From Flavobacteriaceae bacterium (GTDB lineage Bacteria > Bacteroidota > Bacteroidia > Flavobacteriales > Flavobacteriaceae): a DNA stretch of 64,000 bases. The stretch is taken from positions 1-64,000 of the forward strand of contig JABXIJ010000021.1 in assembly GCA_013373105.1 (NCBI GenBank), written 5' to 3'. The position numbers were made by a program, and so were the translations under genes. Each line of letters starts with the position of its first letter. Positions within the stretch are counted from its first letter, which is position 1. Of this stretch, positions 27,513 to 36,777 are shown piece by piece. The notes below the pieces were generated by a model that made no database searches, was not told the DNA's origin, and saw only the letters and a program-made list of their open reading frames with translations.

Positions 27513-28287
27513 AGAAAAGCTGTCTATCATAAAAATTGGAGGTAATATTGTTGAAGATGAAAATTTACTTATTGAGTTTTTACAACTATTTGCAGGTCTA
27601 AAAGGCAAAAAGATATTAGTTCATGGTGGTGGAAAAAAAGCTACTCAAATAGCCTCTAGATTAGGTATAGAATCAAAAATGATAAACGGTAGAAGAATTA
27701 CAGATTCTTCTACTTTAGAGGTTATTACTATGGTTTATGGTGGCCTAGTTAACAAAAATATTGTAGCAAAACTGCAATTTTTAGGTATTGATGCAATAGG
27801 TTTAACTGGAGCTGATATTAATAGTATTGAATCTATTAAAAGACCAGTTAAAGATATTGATTTTGGTTTTGTTGGTGATGTTAAAAATGTAGCAAATGAA
27901 TCTATAAAAAAATTGATAGAAGCAGATTTTACCCCTATTTTTTGTGCAATAACTCATGATGGAAAAGGACAATTACTAAATACAAACGCAGATACAATTG
28001 CCAGTAAAATTGCTGTTAGTATGAGTAAATCTTATGAAATAAAAATCTATTATTGTTTTGAATTAAATGGAGTTTTAGAAGATTTTACAAATAAAAACTC
28101 TGTTATTAAACTTATTAATAAAGAAAAATACAGTAGGCTATTAAAGCAACAAAAAATAACAGATGGAATGATTCCAAAAATTGATAACTGCTTTGATGCT
28201 TTACAAAATGGAGTTCATAAAGTTTATATTGGCAATACTAATATGTTTACCAAAGAAAGTGATAATTTCACCACCTTAGTTTTATAA
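27505..28287 (+). CDS. argB: N-acylglutamate kinase
   Basis: ArgB phosphorylates N-acylglutamate, the second pathway step. The 260-residue amino-acid-kinase fold has IKIGGNIV at residues 9-16, VHGGGKKAT near 39-47, the Arg of the substrate loop in MINGRRITD near 59, and a C-terminal DGMIPKIDNC near 215. The length suits the hexameric or dimeric family without an N-terminal extension. It starts within the last codons of argF' and is followed by argE at one base. Confidence 0.94.
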   Translation: MHKEKLSIIKIGGNIVEDENLLIEFLQLFAGLKGKKILVHGGGKKATQIASRLGIESKMINGRRITDSSTLEVITMVYGGLVNKNIVAKLQFLGIDAIGLTGADINSIESIKRPVKDIDFGFVGDVKNVANESIKKLIEADFTPIFCAITHDGKGQLLNTNADTIASKIAVSMSKSYEIKIYYCFELNGVLEDFTNKNSVIKLINKEKYSRLLKQQKITDGMIPKIDNCFDALQNGVHKVYIGNTNMFTKESDNFTTLVL

Positions 28288-28288
28288 A

Positions 28289-29359
28289 ATGGAGTTAGAA
28301 CAATTAACAGAAAAAGCCATAACATTATTAAAAAACCTGATTGAAACTCCTTCGTTTTCATCAGAAGAAGAAAAAACAGCCATATTAATTGAAGATTGGT
28401 TTAAAGAATTTAACATACCATATAACAGAACAAAAAATAATGTTTGGGCAACTAATAAATATTTTGATGAGAAAAAACCAACATTACTTTTAAATTCACA
28501 TCATGATACTGTAAAACCAAACTCAGCTTACACAAATGACCCATTTAAAGCTATTGTAGAAGAAGATAAATTATATGGACTTGGCAGTAATGATGCTGGT
28601 GGTTGTTTGGTTTCTCTTATTGCCACCTTTACCAATTTTTACGAAGCAGATAACTTAATTTATAACCTGGTAATTGTTGCCTCAGCAGAGGAAGAAAGTA
28701 GTGGTAAAAATGGCTTAAATAGTATGTTGCCTATAATTCCTAAAGTTGATGTAGCAATTGTTGGAGAGCCTACTTTAATGAATTTAGCAATAGCAGAAAA
28801 AGGCTTAGTAGTATTTGATGCAGTAGTAGAGGGCACTCCAAGTCATGCTGCACATCCAAATGAAAATAATGCAATTTATAATACAATAGATGTTTTACAG
28901 TGGTTTAAAGACTATAAGTTCGAAAAAACTTCTAATGTTTTAGGTGATGTTAAAATGACAGTTACTCAAATTAAAGCTGGCAATCAGCATAATGTTGTAC
29001 CTGCTCATGTTGATTTAGTAATAGATGTAAGAGTAAACGATGCTTATAGTAATCAAGAAATTGCAAATATTTTAGACAAAGAATCTCCTTGTACAAAAAT
29101 TACAGCAAGAAGTTTACGACTAAACTCCTCCTCTATTGCTACAGATCATCCTTTAGTAAAAGCAGGAATTGCTTTAGGAAGAGAAACATATGGTTCACCA
29201 ACATTATCAGATCAATCTGTATTGAGTTGTCAATCATTAAAATTAGGTCCAGGTGATAGTACTCGTTCACACTCAGCTAATGAATTTATCTATCTTTCAG
29301 AAATTAAAGAGGGTATAGATTTATATATAACGCTCTTGAATAAAGTAATTGTAAAATAA
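28289..29359 (+). CDS. argE: M20 family N-acylcitrulline/acylornithine deacylase
   Basis: A 356-residue M20 metallopeptidase-like hydrolase. Metal-site motifs are present: LLLNSHHDTVKP near residue 70, GLGSNDAGG near 98 (bridging Asp) and ASAEEESSG near 130 (catalytic and ligand Glu). A dimerisation domain with SHAAHPNENNA follows near 185. In an ArgF' pathway it should remove the acyl group from N-acylcitrulline, giving citrulline for ArgG. The operon position supports this. The acyl group removed could be succinyl. Confidence 0.9.
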   Translation: MELEQLTEKAITLLKNLIETPSFSSEEEKTAILIEDWFKEFNIPYNRTKNNVWATNKYFDEKKPTLLLNSHHDTVKPNSAYTNDPFKAIVEEDKLYGLGSNDAGGCLVSLIATFTNFYEADNLIYNLVIVASAEEESSGKNGLNSMLPIIPKVDVAIVGEPTLMNLAIAEKGLVVFDAVVEGTPSHAAHPNENNAIYNTIDVLQWFKDYKFEKTSNVLGDVKMTVTQIKAGNQHNVVPAHVDLVIDVRVNDAYSNQEIANILDKESPCTKITARSLRLNSSSIATDHPLVKAGIALGRETYGSPTLSDQSVLSCQSLKLGPGDSTRSHSANEFIYLSEIKEGIDLYITLLNKVIVK

Positions 29360-29380
29360 ATCAATTAAAAATAAAATGTT

Positions 29381-30658
29381 ATGAAACTTTGGGATAAAGG
29401 TTTTTCTATAGATAAACAAATAGAAAATTTTACAGTAGGTAATGATAGAGAAATTGATTTACATATTGCAAAGTATGATGTTCAAGCATCAAAAGCACAT
29501 GCTATTATGCTAAATTATATAGGAATAATTACTTCTGAAGAATTAAAAGATTTAAAAAAAGGTTTGGCAAAAATAGCTTCTGATATTAATAAGAATACTT
29601 TTATTATAGAAGATTCTTTTGAAGACGTTCATTCTAAAATAGAATACGAATTAACAAAACAATTGGGAGAAGTTGGTAAAAAAATCCATACTGCACGTTC
29701 AAGAAACGACCAAGTTTTAGTGGCTCTTCAGTTATATTATAAAGAAAACTTATCAATTATAAATAAAAAGATTAAAATCTTATTCGACTCTTTATTACAA
29801 CTTGCAGATACACATAAAAATAAGCTATTACCAGGTTATACGCATTTACAAGTTGCCATGCCATCTTCATTTGGTTTGTGGTTTTCTGCTTATGCAGAGT
29901 TGTTGATTGATGATGTTTATATGATTAATGCTGTAAAAAAAATAGTAGACCAAAATCCTTTAGGTTCTGCAGCAGGTTATGGTAGTTCATTTCCTATAGA
30001 TAGAGAACAAACTACAAAAGAATTAGACTTTTCAACTTTAAAATATAATGTTGTTGCAGCACAATTAAGTAGAGGAAAAAGTGAGCGTTCTGTAGCAACA
30101 GCTCTAGGAAGTTTATCAAATACCTTGGCTCGTTTTGCAATGGATATTTGTTTGTATATGAGTCAGAATTTCGGTTTTATATCTTTTCCTGATGAATTAA
30201 CTACAGGAAGCAGTATTATGCCTCATAAAAAAAACCCAGACGTCTTTGAACTTATTAGAGGTAAATGTAACAAAATTCAAGCTTTACAAACTGAAATGCT
30301 TTTGATTACCAATAACTTACCTTCTGGTTATCATAGAGATTATCAATTGTTAAAAGAAAATATTATCAATGCTTTTGAAGAATCAAAAACCATTTTAGAT
30401 ATTTTCAATTATGCAATTCAACAAATAATAGTTAAAGATGTTGACTTAAATGATGAAAAGTATAAATACTTATTTACAGTAGATAGTATTAATAATTTAG
30501 TAGTTGATGGCATGTCTTTTAGAGATGCTTACAAAGAAATTGGTGAACAGGTTCAAGCAGGAACTTACCAACCAGAATTCGACAAAAAACACTTGCATAT
30601 TGGAAGTATTCACAATTTAAGTTTAGATAAGATAAAAGTTAAATTTCCCAGTATTTAA
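29381..30658 (+). CDS. argH: argininosuccinate lyase
   Basis: ArgH splits argininosuccinate into arginine and fumarate, the last step. The 425-residue protein has HTARSRNDQV near residues 104-113, the PGYTHLQVAMPSSFG segment near 150, and the superfamily signature GSSIMPHKKNPD near 276-287 with the catalytic Ser. It is the last gene of the operon. Its stop overlaps that of crtY on the other strand by four bases, so the two operons converge with no gap. Confidence 0.96.
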   Translation: MKLWDKGFSIDKQIENFTVGNDREIDLHIAKYDVQASKAHAIMLNYIGIITSEELKDLKKGLAKIASDINKNTFIIEDSFEDVHSKIEYELTKQLGEVGKKIHTARSRNDQVLVALQLYYKENLSIINKKIKILFDSLLQLADTHKNKLLPGYTHLQVAMPSSFGLWFSAYAELLIDDVYMINAVKKIVDQNPLGSAAGYGSSFPIDREQTTKELDFSTLKYNVVAAQLSRGKSERSVATALGSLSNTLARFAMDICLYMSQNFGFISFPDELTTGSSIMPHKKNPDVFELIRGKCNKIQALQTEMLLITNNLPSGYHRDYQLLKENIINAFEESKTILDIFNYAIQQIIVKDVDLNDEKYKYLFTVDSINNLVVDGMSFRDAYKEIGEQVQAGTYQPEFDKKHLHIGSIHNLSLDKIKVKFPSI

Positions 30659-31794
30659 AATACTCTTTTTAATAAAGCTTTTAAAAATAATCGTTTATGC
30701 ATTTTTAAAAAAATATAAATTTCTTCAAAGAAAGTAGTTTCTTCATCTAAAAATTTTAAGATTTTTTGAGGAGAAATGTTTTTGAACATTGAAGAAAAAA
30801 TATGGGCTCCTAAATGATTTTTTTCTGCTAGTATATCTAACAACAACAAGTCATAAAACCAAAATCTATTTTTCTTGTAATAGGTTTTTAAAGACTTTTC
30901 TTTCTTAAGATAAGTAATCAATTTATTAGTATTCTTTTGAATGTTTTTAAAAGTAAAACCTGTACTTGCCTTTGTCCAGCCACCTGCTGTACCAATGTTT
31001 AAAACATTTTGTGAATTTTGTTTCCAAAAAGGATAGCATGTCATAGGAATTGAACCTTTTTCTATTTCTGTAATCTTGTAATTTTTTATGTTATTTTCTT
31101 CCAGATAATTTACAATAGCATCTTTGTATTCCTGCTCATTCAATAAATTTTTAGAAAACAAAGTATATTCAAATAAAGCTTCAGTTTTACTATAAGGCAA
31201 TGCATACATAAAACGAGTATTTCCTTTTTGGTCTACTGAAAAATCCATAAAAGTGGCTGATGAATCATCAAAAACAGGAGCTTCTGCTTTTATAAAATAG
31301 CCAATAAAATGTTGTTGTAAAAGTGGATATTTAGTCTGGTTTAAATCCTCTCTATTTAAATAAACACTATTAAAAACTGCTTTTGAAGTGTAAGCTTTTT
31401 CTGATGTTATTACCTCTGCAAAATTATCTTTTTGTATAATTTTATCAACTGAAGAATTTTCAAAAGTAAAATTATTTTTATTTTCCAATACCTTCCAAAT
31501 ATGCTTGTAAAATGAAGCGCTTCTTATCATTTTATATTCATATGGATAAATTGGTTCTTTAAGATTAACATTTTCACTCTTAAAAATAATTTTATCCCAA
31601 GACTTATTCAAAATAGCATTCCATTCTTTGTTTTCTTGCTCCCAGAAACACCAAGTTTTATCGTTTTTAGATTTTTTTTCTTTATCTAAAATTAAAATTG
31701 ATTTATTATCAAAAAAAGAATCTGATGCCATTCTGTAAGCTAAGGCTAATCCTGAAGCTCCAGCACCAACAATAATGTAATCGTAGTTTAACAT
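30655..31794 (-). CDS. crtY: lycopene beta-cyclase
   Basis: CrtY closes both ends of lycopene to beta-carotene. The 379-residue flavoprotein has the N-terminal dinucleotide fold YIIVGAGASGLALAYRM (about 5-21), DKTWCFWEQE near residue 44 (a strong family mark), GSIPMTCYPFW near 246, and IGTAGGWTKASTGFTF near 267. It is the last gene of the crt operon, 43 bases after crtZ. The length is usual for the bacterial CrtY type. Confidence 0.93.
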   Translation of the reverse strand: MLNYDYIIVGAGASGLALAYRMASDSFFDNKSILILDKEKKSKNDKTWCFWEQENKEWNAILNKSWDKIIFKSENVNLKEPIYPYEYKMIRSASFYKHIWKVLENKNNFTFENSSVDKIIQKDNFAEVITSEKAYTSKAVFNSVYLNREDLNQTKYPLLQQHFIGYFIKAEAPVFDDSSATFMDFSVDQKGNTRFMYALPYSKTEALFEYTLFSKNLLNEQEYKDAIVNYLEENNIKNYKITEIEKGSIPMTCYPFWKQNSQNVLNIGTAGGWTKASTGFTFKNIQKNTNKLITYLKKEKSLKTYYKKNRFWFYDLLLLDILAEKNHLGAHIFSSMFKNISPQKILKFLDEETTFFEEIYIFLKMHKRLFLKALLKRVF

Positions 31795-31837
31795 TGTTTA
31801 CAGATTACAACTAACATAATAAAAAGTAGATAGAAAA

Positions 31838-32284
31838 TTATAATTGCTCTTTAAAGTATTTTATAGGTACAAACAACATTCCAAAACATTCAGTTTCTTC
31901 TTTACCCATATTTTTATGATGTACTTTATGTGCTTTCCTTAAGGCTTTAAAATACCAATTATTAGTTCTTTTAAACCACTTAAAACGTTGATGAATTAAA
32001 ACATCGTGAATTAAAAAATAAGCAATTCCATAAAATAAAATTCCAAGCCCTATAAAAAATAAGAATGTATATTCTGTATAAGTACCAAATAAAAAAAGCA
32101 GCATACTAGGCACTGCAAAAACTACAAAAAAAGCATCATTTTTTTCAAAAACATGAGGATAACCTGGTTGATGGTGATCTTCATGTAAATACCAACCAAA
32201 ACCATGCATAATATATTTATGTGTACACCATGTTATTCCTTCCATTAAAACAAAAACACCTAATGTTATTAATGCATATATCAT
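31838..32284 (-). CDS. crtZ: beta-carotene hydroxylase
   Basis: CrtZ adds 3-hydroxyl groups to beta-carotene rings to give zeaxanthin. The 148-residue membrane protein carries the His clusters of the fatty-acid-hydroxylase superfamily: HKYIMH near residue 22, HEDHH near 34, HDVLIHQRF near 94 and HKVHH near 118. These would bind two irons. It lies one base after crtB and is cotranscribed. No crtW ketolase is in the window, so zeaxanthin is the likely end product from the genes visible here. Confidence 0.93.
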   Translation of the reverse strand: MIYALITLGVFVLMEGITWCTHKYIMHGFGWYLHEDHHQPGYPHVFEKNDAFFVVFAVPSMLLFLFGTYTEYTFLFFIGLGILFYGIAYFLIHDVLIHQRFKWFKRTNNWYFKALRKAHKVHHKNMGKEETECFGMLFVPIKYFKEQL

Positions 32285-32285
32285 T

Positions 32286-33128
32286 TTAAATAATATTTAA
32301 TTTGTATTTAACGTAACTTCTTGCTAATAAGTTTATTTTCATTGGATTAGATATTCTAATTCTAGAATCCATAATTTTTTCTGATGGTACAGCTTTTAGT
32401 TTTTTAAGTAATCTTCTGTAATATCTATAAGCCATATATACTCCAAATTTTGCTTCTACAGGCAATTTAAGGATACCATTTTTATAAGCATAGTCAAAAT
32501 CTTCTTCGATTTCTTTAATAATTAATTGTTTTGTAGTTGGTGTTAATTTTCCTAAATCTACATTTGGAAAATAAGATCTGTTCAAAAGCTCATAATCGTC
32601 TTTTAAATCTCTTAAAAAATTTACTTTTTGAAAAGCTGATCCTAAACGCATTGCAGCGTCTTTTAATTCACTAAATTTTGATTCATCTCCATTTACAAAT
32701 ACTTTTAAACACATTAAACCAACCACATCTGCAGAACCATAAATATATTCTGCATATTCTTCTTGTGTTTCGTATTCTTTTTTGGTTAAATCAGCCTTCA
32801 TGCTTTTCAAAAAAGCTTGAACCATGTGATCATCAATATTATATTTATTAACTGTATGTTGAAAAGAATTTAATATTGGATTTAAGCTAATACCAGTTTT
32901 TTTTGCATCGTAATAATCTTTCTCAAATTGCTTCATCAACTCTTCTTTGTCATACTCATGAAAAGTATCTACAATTTCATCTGCAAACCTTACAAAACCA
33001 TAGATATTATATATATCTGCTCTTATATTTGGTGAAAGCATGTTTACAGCCAAAGAAAATGAGGTGCTATAACTTTTAGTAACTAATTTACTACAGCTAT
33101 ATGAAACATTGTCGAATAATTCTTTCAT
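32286..33128 (-). CDS. crtB: phytoene synthase
   Basis: CrtB condenses two geranylgeranyl diphosphates to phytoene. The 280-residue all-helical enzyme has YSTSFSLAVNML near residue 20, the first Asp-rich motif FADEIVDTF near 48, and the second in FLRDLKDDY near 169, preceded by RLGSAFQKVN. Normal length. It sits between crtI and crtZ with one-base gaps on both sides. Confidence 0.94.
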   Translation of the reverse strand: MKELFDNVSYSCSKLVTKSYSTSFSLAVNMLSPNIRADIYNIYGFVRFADEIVDTFHEYDKEELMKQFEKDYYDAKKTGISLNPILNSFQHTVNKYNIDDHMVQAFLKSMKADLTKKEYETQEEYAEYIYGSADVVGLMCLKVFVNGDESKFSELKDAAMRLGSAFQKVNFLRDLKDDYELLNRSYFPNVDLGKLTPTTKQLIIKEIEEDFDYAYKNGILKLPVEAKFGVYMAYRYYRRLLKKLKAVPSEKIMDSRIRISNPMKINLLARSYVKYKLNII

Positions 33129-33129
33129 T

Positions 33130-34596
33130 TTAAGATTGGTTTTTAATGATTAAATCTGACGCTATTTTTCCTGAAATTAGCGATGGTGGCACTCCTGGTC
33201 CTGGAACTGTTAACTGACCTGTAAAATATAAGTTCTTAACTTTTTGACTTTTAATTTTAGGTCTTAAAAAAGCTGTTTGCAACAACGTATTTGCCATACC
33301 ATAAGCATTACCTTTATAAGAATTATAATCATTTACAAAATCATTTACACAAAATGACTTCTTAAAAATAATACTTTTTTTAACATCTTGTTGCGTTAAG
33401 CGCTCTAATCTTGTTATAATTTTATTAAAATATTTTTCTCGTAATTCTTCAGTATCTTCTAAACCTGGTGCTAAAGGAATTAAAAATGTAGCAGCTTCTT
33501 TTCCTTCAGGTGCCATATTATTATCTGTTATACTAGAGAAACTCGCATAAAATAATGGTTCTTTTGGCCATTTAGGATTATCGTAAATATCTTTTGCATG
33601 AATATCGAAATCTGTGTCAAAAAATAAAGTATGATGGCAAACATTTTCTAGTTTTTTATCAAACCCAACATAAAATAATAAAGAAGATGGAGCAAAAATC
33701 TTTTTAGACCAATATTTTTCTGAATATTGCCTTAGTTCTTTTTTTAGTAATGTTTCTGTATGATGATAATCTGCACCACTTAAAACAATACCAGTAGTAA
33801 TAACTTCATTATTTACCTTAAGAGCTGTAACTTTTTTATTTTCATTTGTAATTATTTCATTAACTACAGCATTCGTTTCAAAGTTTACACCTAAACTTTC
33901 TGCCAAAGAAACCATGCCTTCAACTACTTTGTACATTCCTCCTATTGGATGCCAAGTACCTAATCCAAAATCTGCATAGTTCATAAAATTATAAAAAGCT
34001 GGAGTATTACTTGGTTTAGCACCTAAAAATAAAACTGGAAATTCTAAAATTTGAATTAATTTTTTGCTTTTTATGTTTTTTCTAACATCTTTTCTAATGG
34101 TAGAAAAAAACTGAGAAACTCTAGAGATTGTTTTGGTTGTTACAAGTTCTAGTGGTGAAACACCAGGTTTATAAACTAGGTCTTTTATTGCTATATCGTA
34201 ATTCTCTTTTGCTGAAGCTAAAAAAGATCTTAAGTGTTTTGAGCTACCTTTTTCTTCGTTTTCAAAGATCTCGAAGATATCGTTTAAATTTCCAGGAATA
34301 GTAATTGAATCTTGCTCATCAAAATAAACTTGATAACCAGGTTTTAATCGTTCTAGTTGATAAAAATCAAATGGTTTTTTTCCAAAATCTGCAAAGAATT
34401 TTTCAAAAACATCTGGCATCCAATACCAAGTTGGACCAATATCAAATGTAAAGCCTTGATTTTTGTATTGTCTTGCTCTACCTCCTAACGTGCTGTTCTT
34501 TTCTAATACAGTTACGCTATAACCTGCTTTAGCTAAATAACATGATGCTGCAAGAGAAGAAAAACCAGATCCTATAATGTGTATATTTTTATCCAT
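33130..34596 (-). CDS. crtI: phytoene desaturase
   Basis: CrtI makes four desaturations on phytoene to give lycopene, with FAD. The 488-residue protein has the N-terminal FAD fold IIGSGFSSLAASCYLAKAG (about 6-24) followed by EKNSTLGGRAR, FDIGPTWYWMP near 51, and the C-terminal LYFTGQLTVPGPGVPPSLIS near 455-474. It is the first gene of the crt operon. Its start lies about 20 bases from a TACATTTG box on the minus strand (34613-34620), within the gap to the B12-binding regulator gene. Confidence 0.95.
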   Translation of the reverse strand: MDKNIHIIGSGFSSLAASCYLAKAGYSVTVLEKNSTLGGRARQYKNQGFTFDIGPTWYWMPDVFEKFFADFGKKPFDFYQLERLKPGYQVYFDEQDSITIPGNLNDIFEIFENEEKGSSKHLRSFLASAKENYDIAIKDLVYKPGVSPLELVTTKTISRVSQFFSTIRKDVRKNIKSKKLIQILEFPVLFLGAKPSNTPAFYNFMNYADFGLGTWHPIGGMYKVVEGMVSLAESLGVNFETNAVVNEIITNENKKVTALKVNNEVITTGIVLSGADYHHTETLLKKELRQYSEKYWSKKIFAPSSLLFYVGFDKKLENVCHHTLFFDTDFDIHAKDIYDNPKWPKEPLFYASFSSITDNNMAPEGKEAATFLIPLAPGLEDTEELREKYFNKIITRLERLTQQDVKKSIIFKKSFCVNDFVNDYNSYKGNAYGMANTLLQTAFLRPKIKSQKVKNLYFTGQLTVPGPGVPPSLISGKIASDLIIKNQS

Positions 34597-34612
34597 ATAA
34601 TTTTATGTTTAA

Positions 34613-34620
34613 CAAATGTA
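34613..34620 (-). promoter_or_regulatory. candidate crtI -7 box overlapping an ATGTAA half-site
   Basis: Read on the minus strand this is TACATTTG, a match to the TAnnTTTG -7 box, ending 16 bases before the crtI start codon. On the plus strand the same bases overlap ATGTAA (34616-34621), which also occurs in the palindromes at 35559-35629. A repressor binding ATGTAA would block this promoter. There is no clear -33 element. Confidence 0.5.
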
Positions 34621-34657
34621 AAAATTACTTAAACACTAAACTAAATTAGATAAAACT

Positions 34658-35560
34658 TTATAAGACTTTTAACAAATCTGAAATTGAATCGTACAATTTA
34701 ACGTTAGAGCTTATGTCTAAATCTTTTATTTTTTGAACTTTTCTTCCTGTAGCAATAAATGTATTATCTGTAGTATTCATAACCTCATCAATCTCCTTGA
34801 AGTAATCAACTATTTTATCATCATAAGGCTGAATTGTCATTGAGGTTACAAAAGTGATATCTCTATCGTTTTCTAAAAAATAGTTCAAGTTATTTAAGGG
34901 TAGGCTTTGCCCTAGATATATTGTATGGTAACCTCTTAATACTAACTCGTAATTTAAATACATTAAACCTAACTCATGTATTTCATTTTCAGGTAAAAAC
35001 AAAACAAAAGTTTTATTAGAATCGCTTATGCTATATTGTAACTTTTCTGTGTTTGTTTGTATTTTTTGAGCAATAAGATTAGATATAAAATGCTCATGTG
35101 CTGGCAATAATGTGTCTGTCTGCCATAATAACCCTATATGATCTAAGAAAGGTATAAATACGTCTTTAAAGATATCTCTAAATGTTTTTTTGTGTAATAA
35201 TTTGTTATAGGTGTTATTGAACAAAACCTTATCGAACTGAAACATGGCCATTTTAAAAGCATTTATGGCTTCATCGTTTACAGCAGAACTGAATGCTAGT
35301 TCTCTAGATTTTGTAACAATGTCTTGATCAGACATTGCTGCTATTTTAGATATCTTGTAGTTATTCTTGTTTAACAAAGCTATGTTTAGAAGCTTTGTTA
35401 AGCTTTCTGGAGTGTAAAATCTGATATTTGTATCTGTACGTTGTGGTTGTAATAAGTTGTAGCGTTTTTCCCAAATTCTTATGGTATGTGCTTTTATACC
35501 AGAAATATTTTCAAGGTCTTTTATGGTGAAGTCTTGTTTAATATTGTTCAATGTATTCAT
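34658..35560 (-). CDS. CarH/LitR-like MerR regulator with B12-binding domain
   Basis: A 300-residue regulator. It has a MerR DNA-binding domain (about 11-80, with KAHTIRIWEKRYNLLQP), a helical bundle (95-175) and a cobalamin-binding domain (185-300). The bundle contains W146-x9-E156-H157, the light-sensor signature that caps adenosylcobalamin in CarH. The B12 domain has E193-x-H195-xx-G198, where His195 would be the lower axial ligand. Known CarH/LitR proteins repress carotenoid genes in the dark and release DNA when light breaks the cobalamin bond. Its position between the crt operon and a divergent ECF sigma gene fits that role. It is probably self-regulated (see 35559-35604). Confidence 0.93.
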   Translation of the reverse strand: MNTLNNIKQDFTIKDLENISGIKAHTIRIWEKRYNLLQPQRTDTNIRFYTPESLTKLLNIALLNKNNYKISKIAAMSDQDIVTKSRELAFSSAVNDEAINAFKMAMFQFDKVLFNNTYNKLLHKKTFRDIFKDVFIPFLDHIGLLWQTDTLLPAHEHFISNLIAQKIQTNTEKLQYSISDSNKTFVLFLPENEIHELGLMYLNYELVLRGYHTIYLGQSLPLNNLNYFLENDRDITFVTSMTIQPYDDKIVDYFKEIDEVMNTTDNTFIATGRKVQKIKDLDISSNVKLYDSISDLLKVL

Positions 35561-35604
35561 ATTTTACATAAACAAAGTTATAATTTTTTTCTTATGTAAA
35601 ATAT
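35559..35604. promoter_or_regulatory. perfect 13-base inverted repeat around the regulator promoter (candidate operator)
   Basis: ATATTTTACATAA (35559-35571) is the exact reverse complement of TTATGTAAAATAT (35592-35604), 20 bases apart. On the minus strand a TAACTTTG -7 box lies between the arms (35573-35580), and the inner arm covers the likely start site and the ATG of the CarH-like gene. This is what an autoregulatory operator would look like. Binding is inferred, not shown. Confidence 0.65.
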
Positions 35605-35612
35605 TTTTTAGT

Positions 35613-35629
35613 AAAAATGTAACATTTTT
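35613..35629. promoter_or_regulatory. second palindrome upstream of the ECF sigma gene
   Basis: AAAAATGT (35613-35620) and ACATTTTT (35622-35629) are perfect inverted arms around one base. The site contains ATGTAA (35617-35622), 23 bases from the same word in the first repeat (35594-35599), so roughly two helical turns apart. It sits in the region where the sigma-factor promoter must be, about 40 bases before that gene. Confidence 0.6.
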
Positions 35630-35669
35630 GTGCTTTATTTAACTAATAAGATAACTAACTATTAACTGA

Positions 35670-36164
35670 GTGCAGAAAGATTTAGAAGATAAATTTTTAA
35701 AAGAATTTGAAAAAAATCAGAATATTGCTCATAAGATTTGTAGAATATACACATCAAATCAGGCAGCTCACAACGATTTATTTCAAGAAATTACTATACA
35801 ACTATGGAAAAATTATCCAAAGTTTAGAGGTGATGCAAAATTTAGCACTTGGATGTATAGAGTAGCTTTAAATACGGCAATTTCATTATATAGAAAATCA
35901 ACAAGAAGAGTTAAAACACAAGATATTTCTGATGTTGCTTATAAAATTTCTTCTTCTCCTTATGATGATACAGAAGAATTGCAGTTAAAATCGCTGTACA
36001 AAGCTATTCATAAACTAAACGATATCGACAAAGCTCTAATATTCTTGTATTTAGAAGATAAACCTTATAAAGAAATATCAGAAACATTGGGAATTTCTAG
36101 TGTTAATGCAAGGGTAAAAATGAATAGAGCTAAAGAAAAATTAAAGCAAATGCTAAACCCATAA
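35670..36164 (+). CDS. ECF-type RNA polymerase sigma factor
   Basis: A 164-residue sigma-70-family factor with a GTG start. It has region 2 (about 10-80: NDLFQEITIQLWKNYPKFRGDAKFSTWMYRVALNTA, given here as family-typical segments around residues 30-65) and region 4 with a helix-turn-helix (about 105-160: DKPYKEISETLGISS, then VKMNRAKEKLK). It is divergent from the CarH-like gene, sharing a 109-base region with palindromes. By analogy with the LitR/LitS pair of Streptomyces, it may drive light-induced genes. Its own targets are unknown. Confidence 0.9.
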   Translation: MQKDLEDKFLKEFEKNQNIAHKICRIYTSNQAAHNDLFQEITIQLWKNYPKFRGDAKFSTWMYRVALNTAISLYRKSTRRVKTQDISDVAYKISSSPYDDTEELQLKSLYKAIHKLNDIDKALIFLYLEDKPYKEISETLGISSVNARVKMNRAKEKLKQMLNP

Positions 36165-36168
36165 TTAT

Positions 36169-36777
36169 ATGGATAAATTAGAAAAGTATAAAAAAGCCTG
36201 GGATAATCAACCAGAAGATGTTAATAAGATTTCTAAAAAAGAAATTTATAAATTATCGCATTCAAAATCATCATCTATTGTAAAATGGATTTTATTTATA
36301 GGTATTTTAGAGTTTATAGTTTTTAATTCACTCTACATGTTTGTAGACATGAAAGAAGCCTATATTGAGTATGAAAGGTTAGGTTTAAAAGGGTTTGTTT
36401 TTTGGACTTCGATTTTAGCTTATGGTATACTTTTTTACTTTTTGTATTTGTTTTATGTTAACTATAAAGCAATTTCAATATCAGATTCTACAAAAGTTTT
36501 AATGACTAAAATTTTAAAAACTAGGAAAACAGTACGTAATTATGTATTGTTTAACTTAACGTATTTAGGGTTAACAATGTTTGCGTTTACAGTAGCTTCT
36601 ATTCAGGTTGACTTTAACGATTTAACTAACAAACAACTTGTACTAACCATAATTTTCATGTTGGTAGCAACTTCTATAACGTTAGGTTTATTTTACTTGT
36701 TCTACCAATTACTATATGGAATTTTATTAAAAAAACTCAACAAAAATTATAAAGAATTGAGTAAAATAGATGATTAG
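36169..36777 (+). CDS. membrane protein paired with the ECF sigma factor (anti-sigma candidate)
   Basis: A 202-residue protein with a 35-residue soluble N terminus ([20 protein letters not shown]) followed by about four membrane helices (40-60, 72-95, 125-145, 160-185). It starts four bases after the sigma gene, so it is cotranscribed. The short cytoplasmic N terminus and position suggest a membrane anti-sigma factor or signal partner. I see no zinc-binding anti-sigma motif (HxxxCxxC), so the role is inferred only. Its stop overlaps the threonine aldolase stop on the other strand. Confidence 0.7.
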   Translation: MDKLEKYKKAWDNQPEDVNKISKKEIYKLSHSKSSSIVKWILFIGILEFIVFNSLYMFVDMKEAYIEYERLGLKGFVFWTSILAYGILFYFLYLFYVNYKAISISDSTKVLMTKILKTRKTVRNYVLFNLTYLGLTMFAFTVASIQVDFNDLTNKQLVLTIIFMLVATSITLGLFYLFYQLLYGILLKKLNKNYKELSKIDD

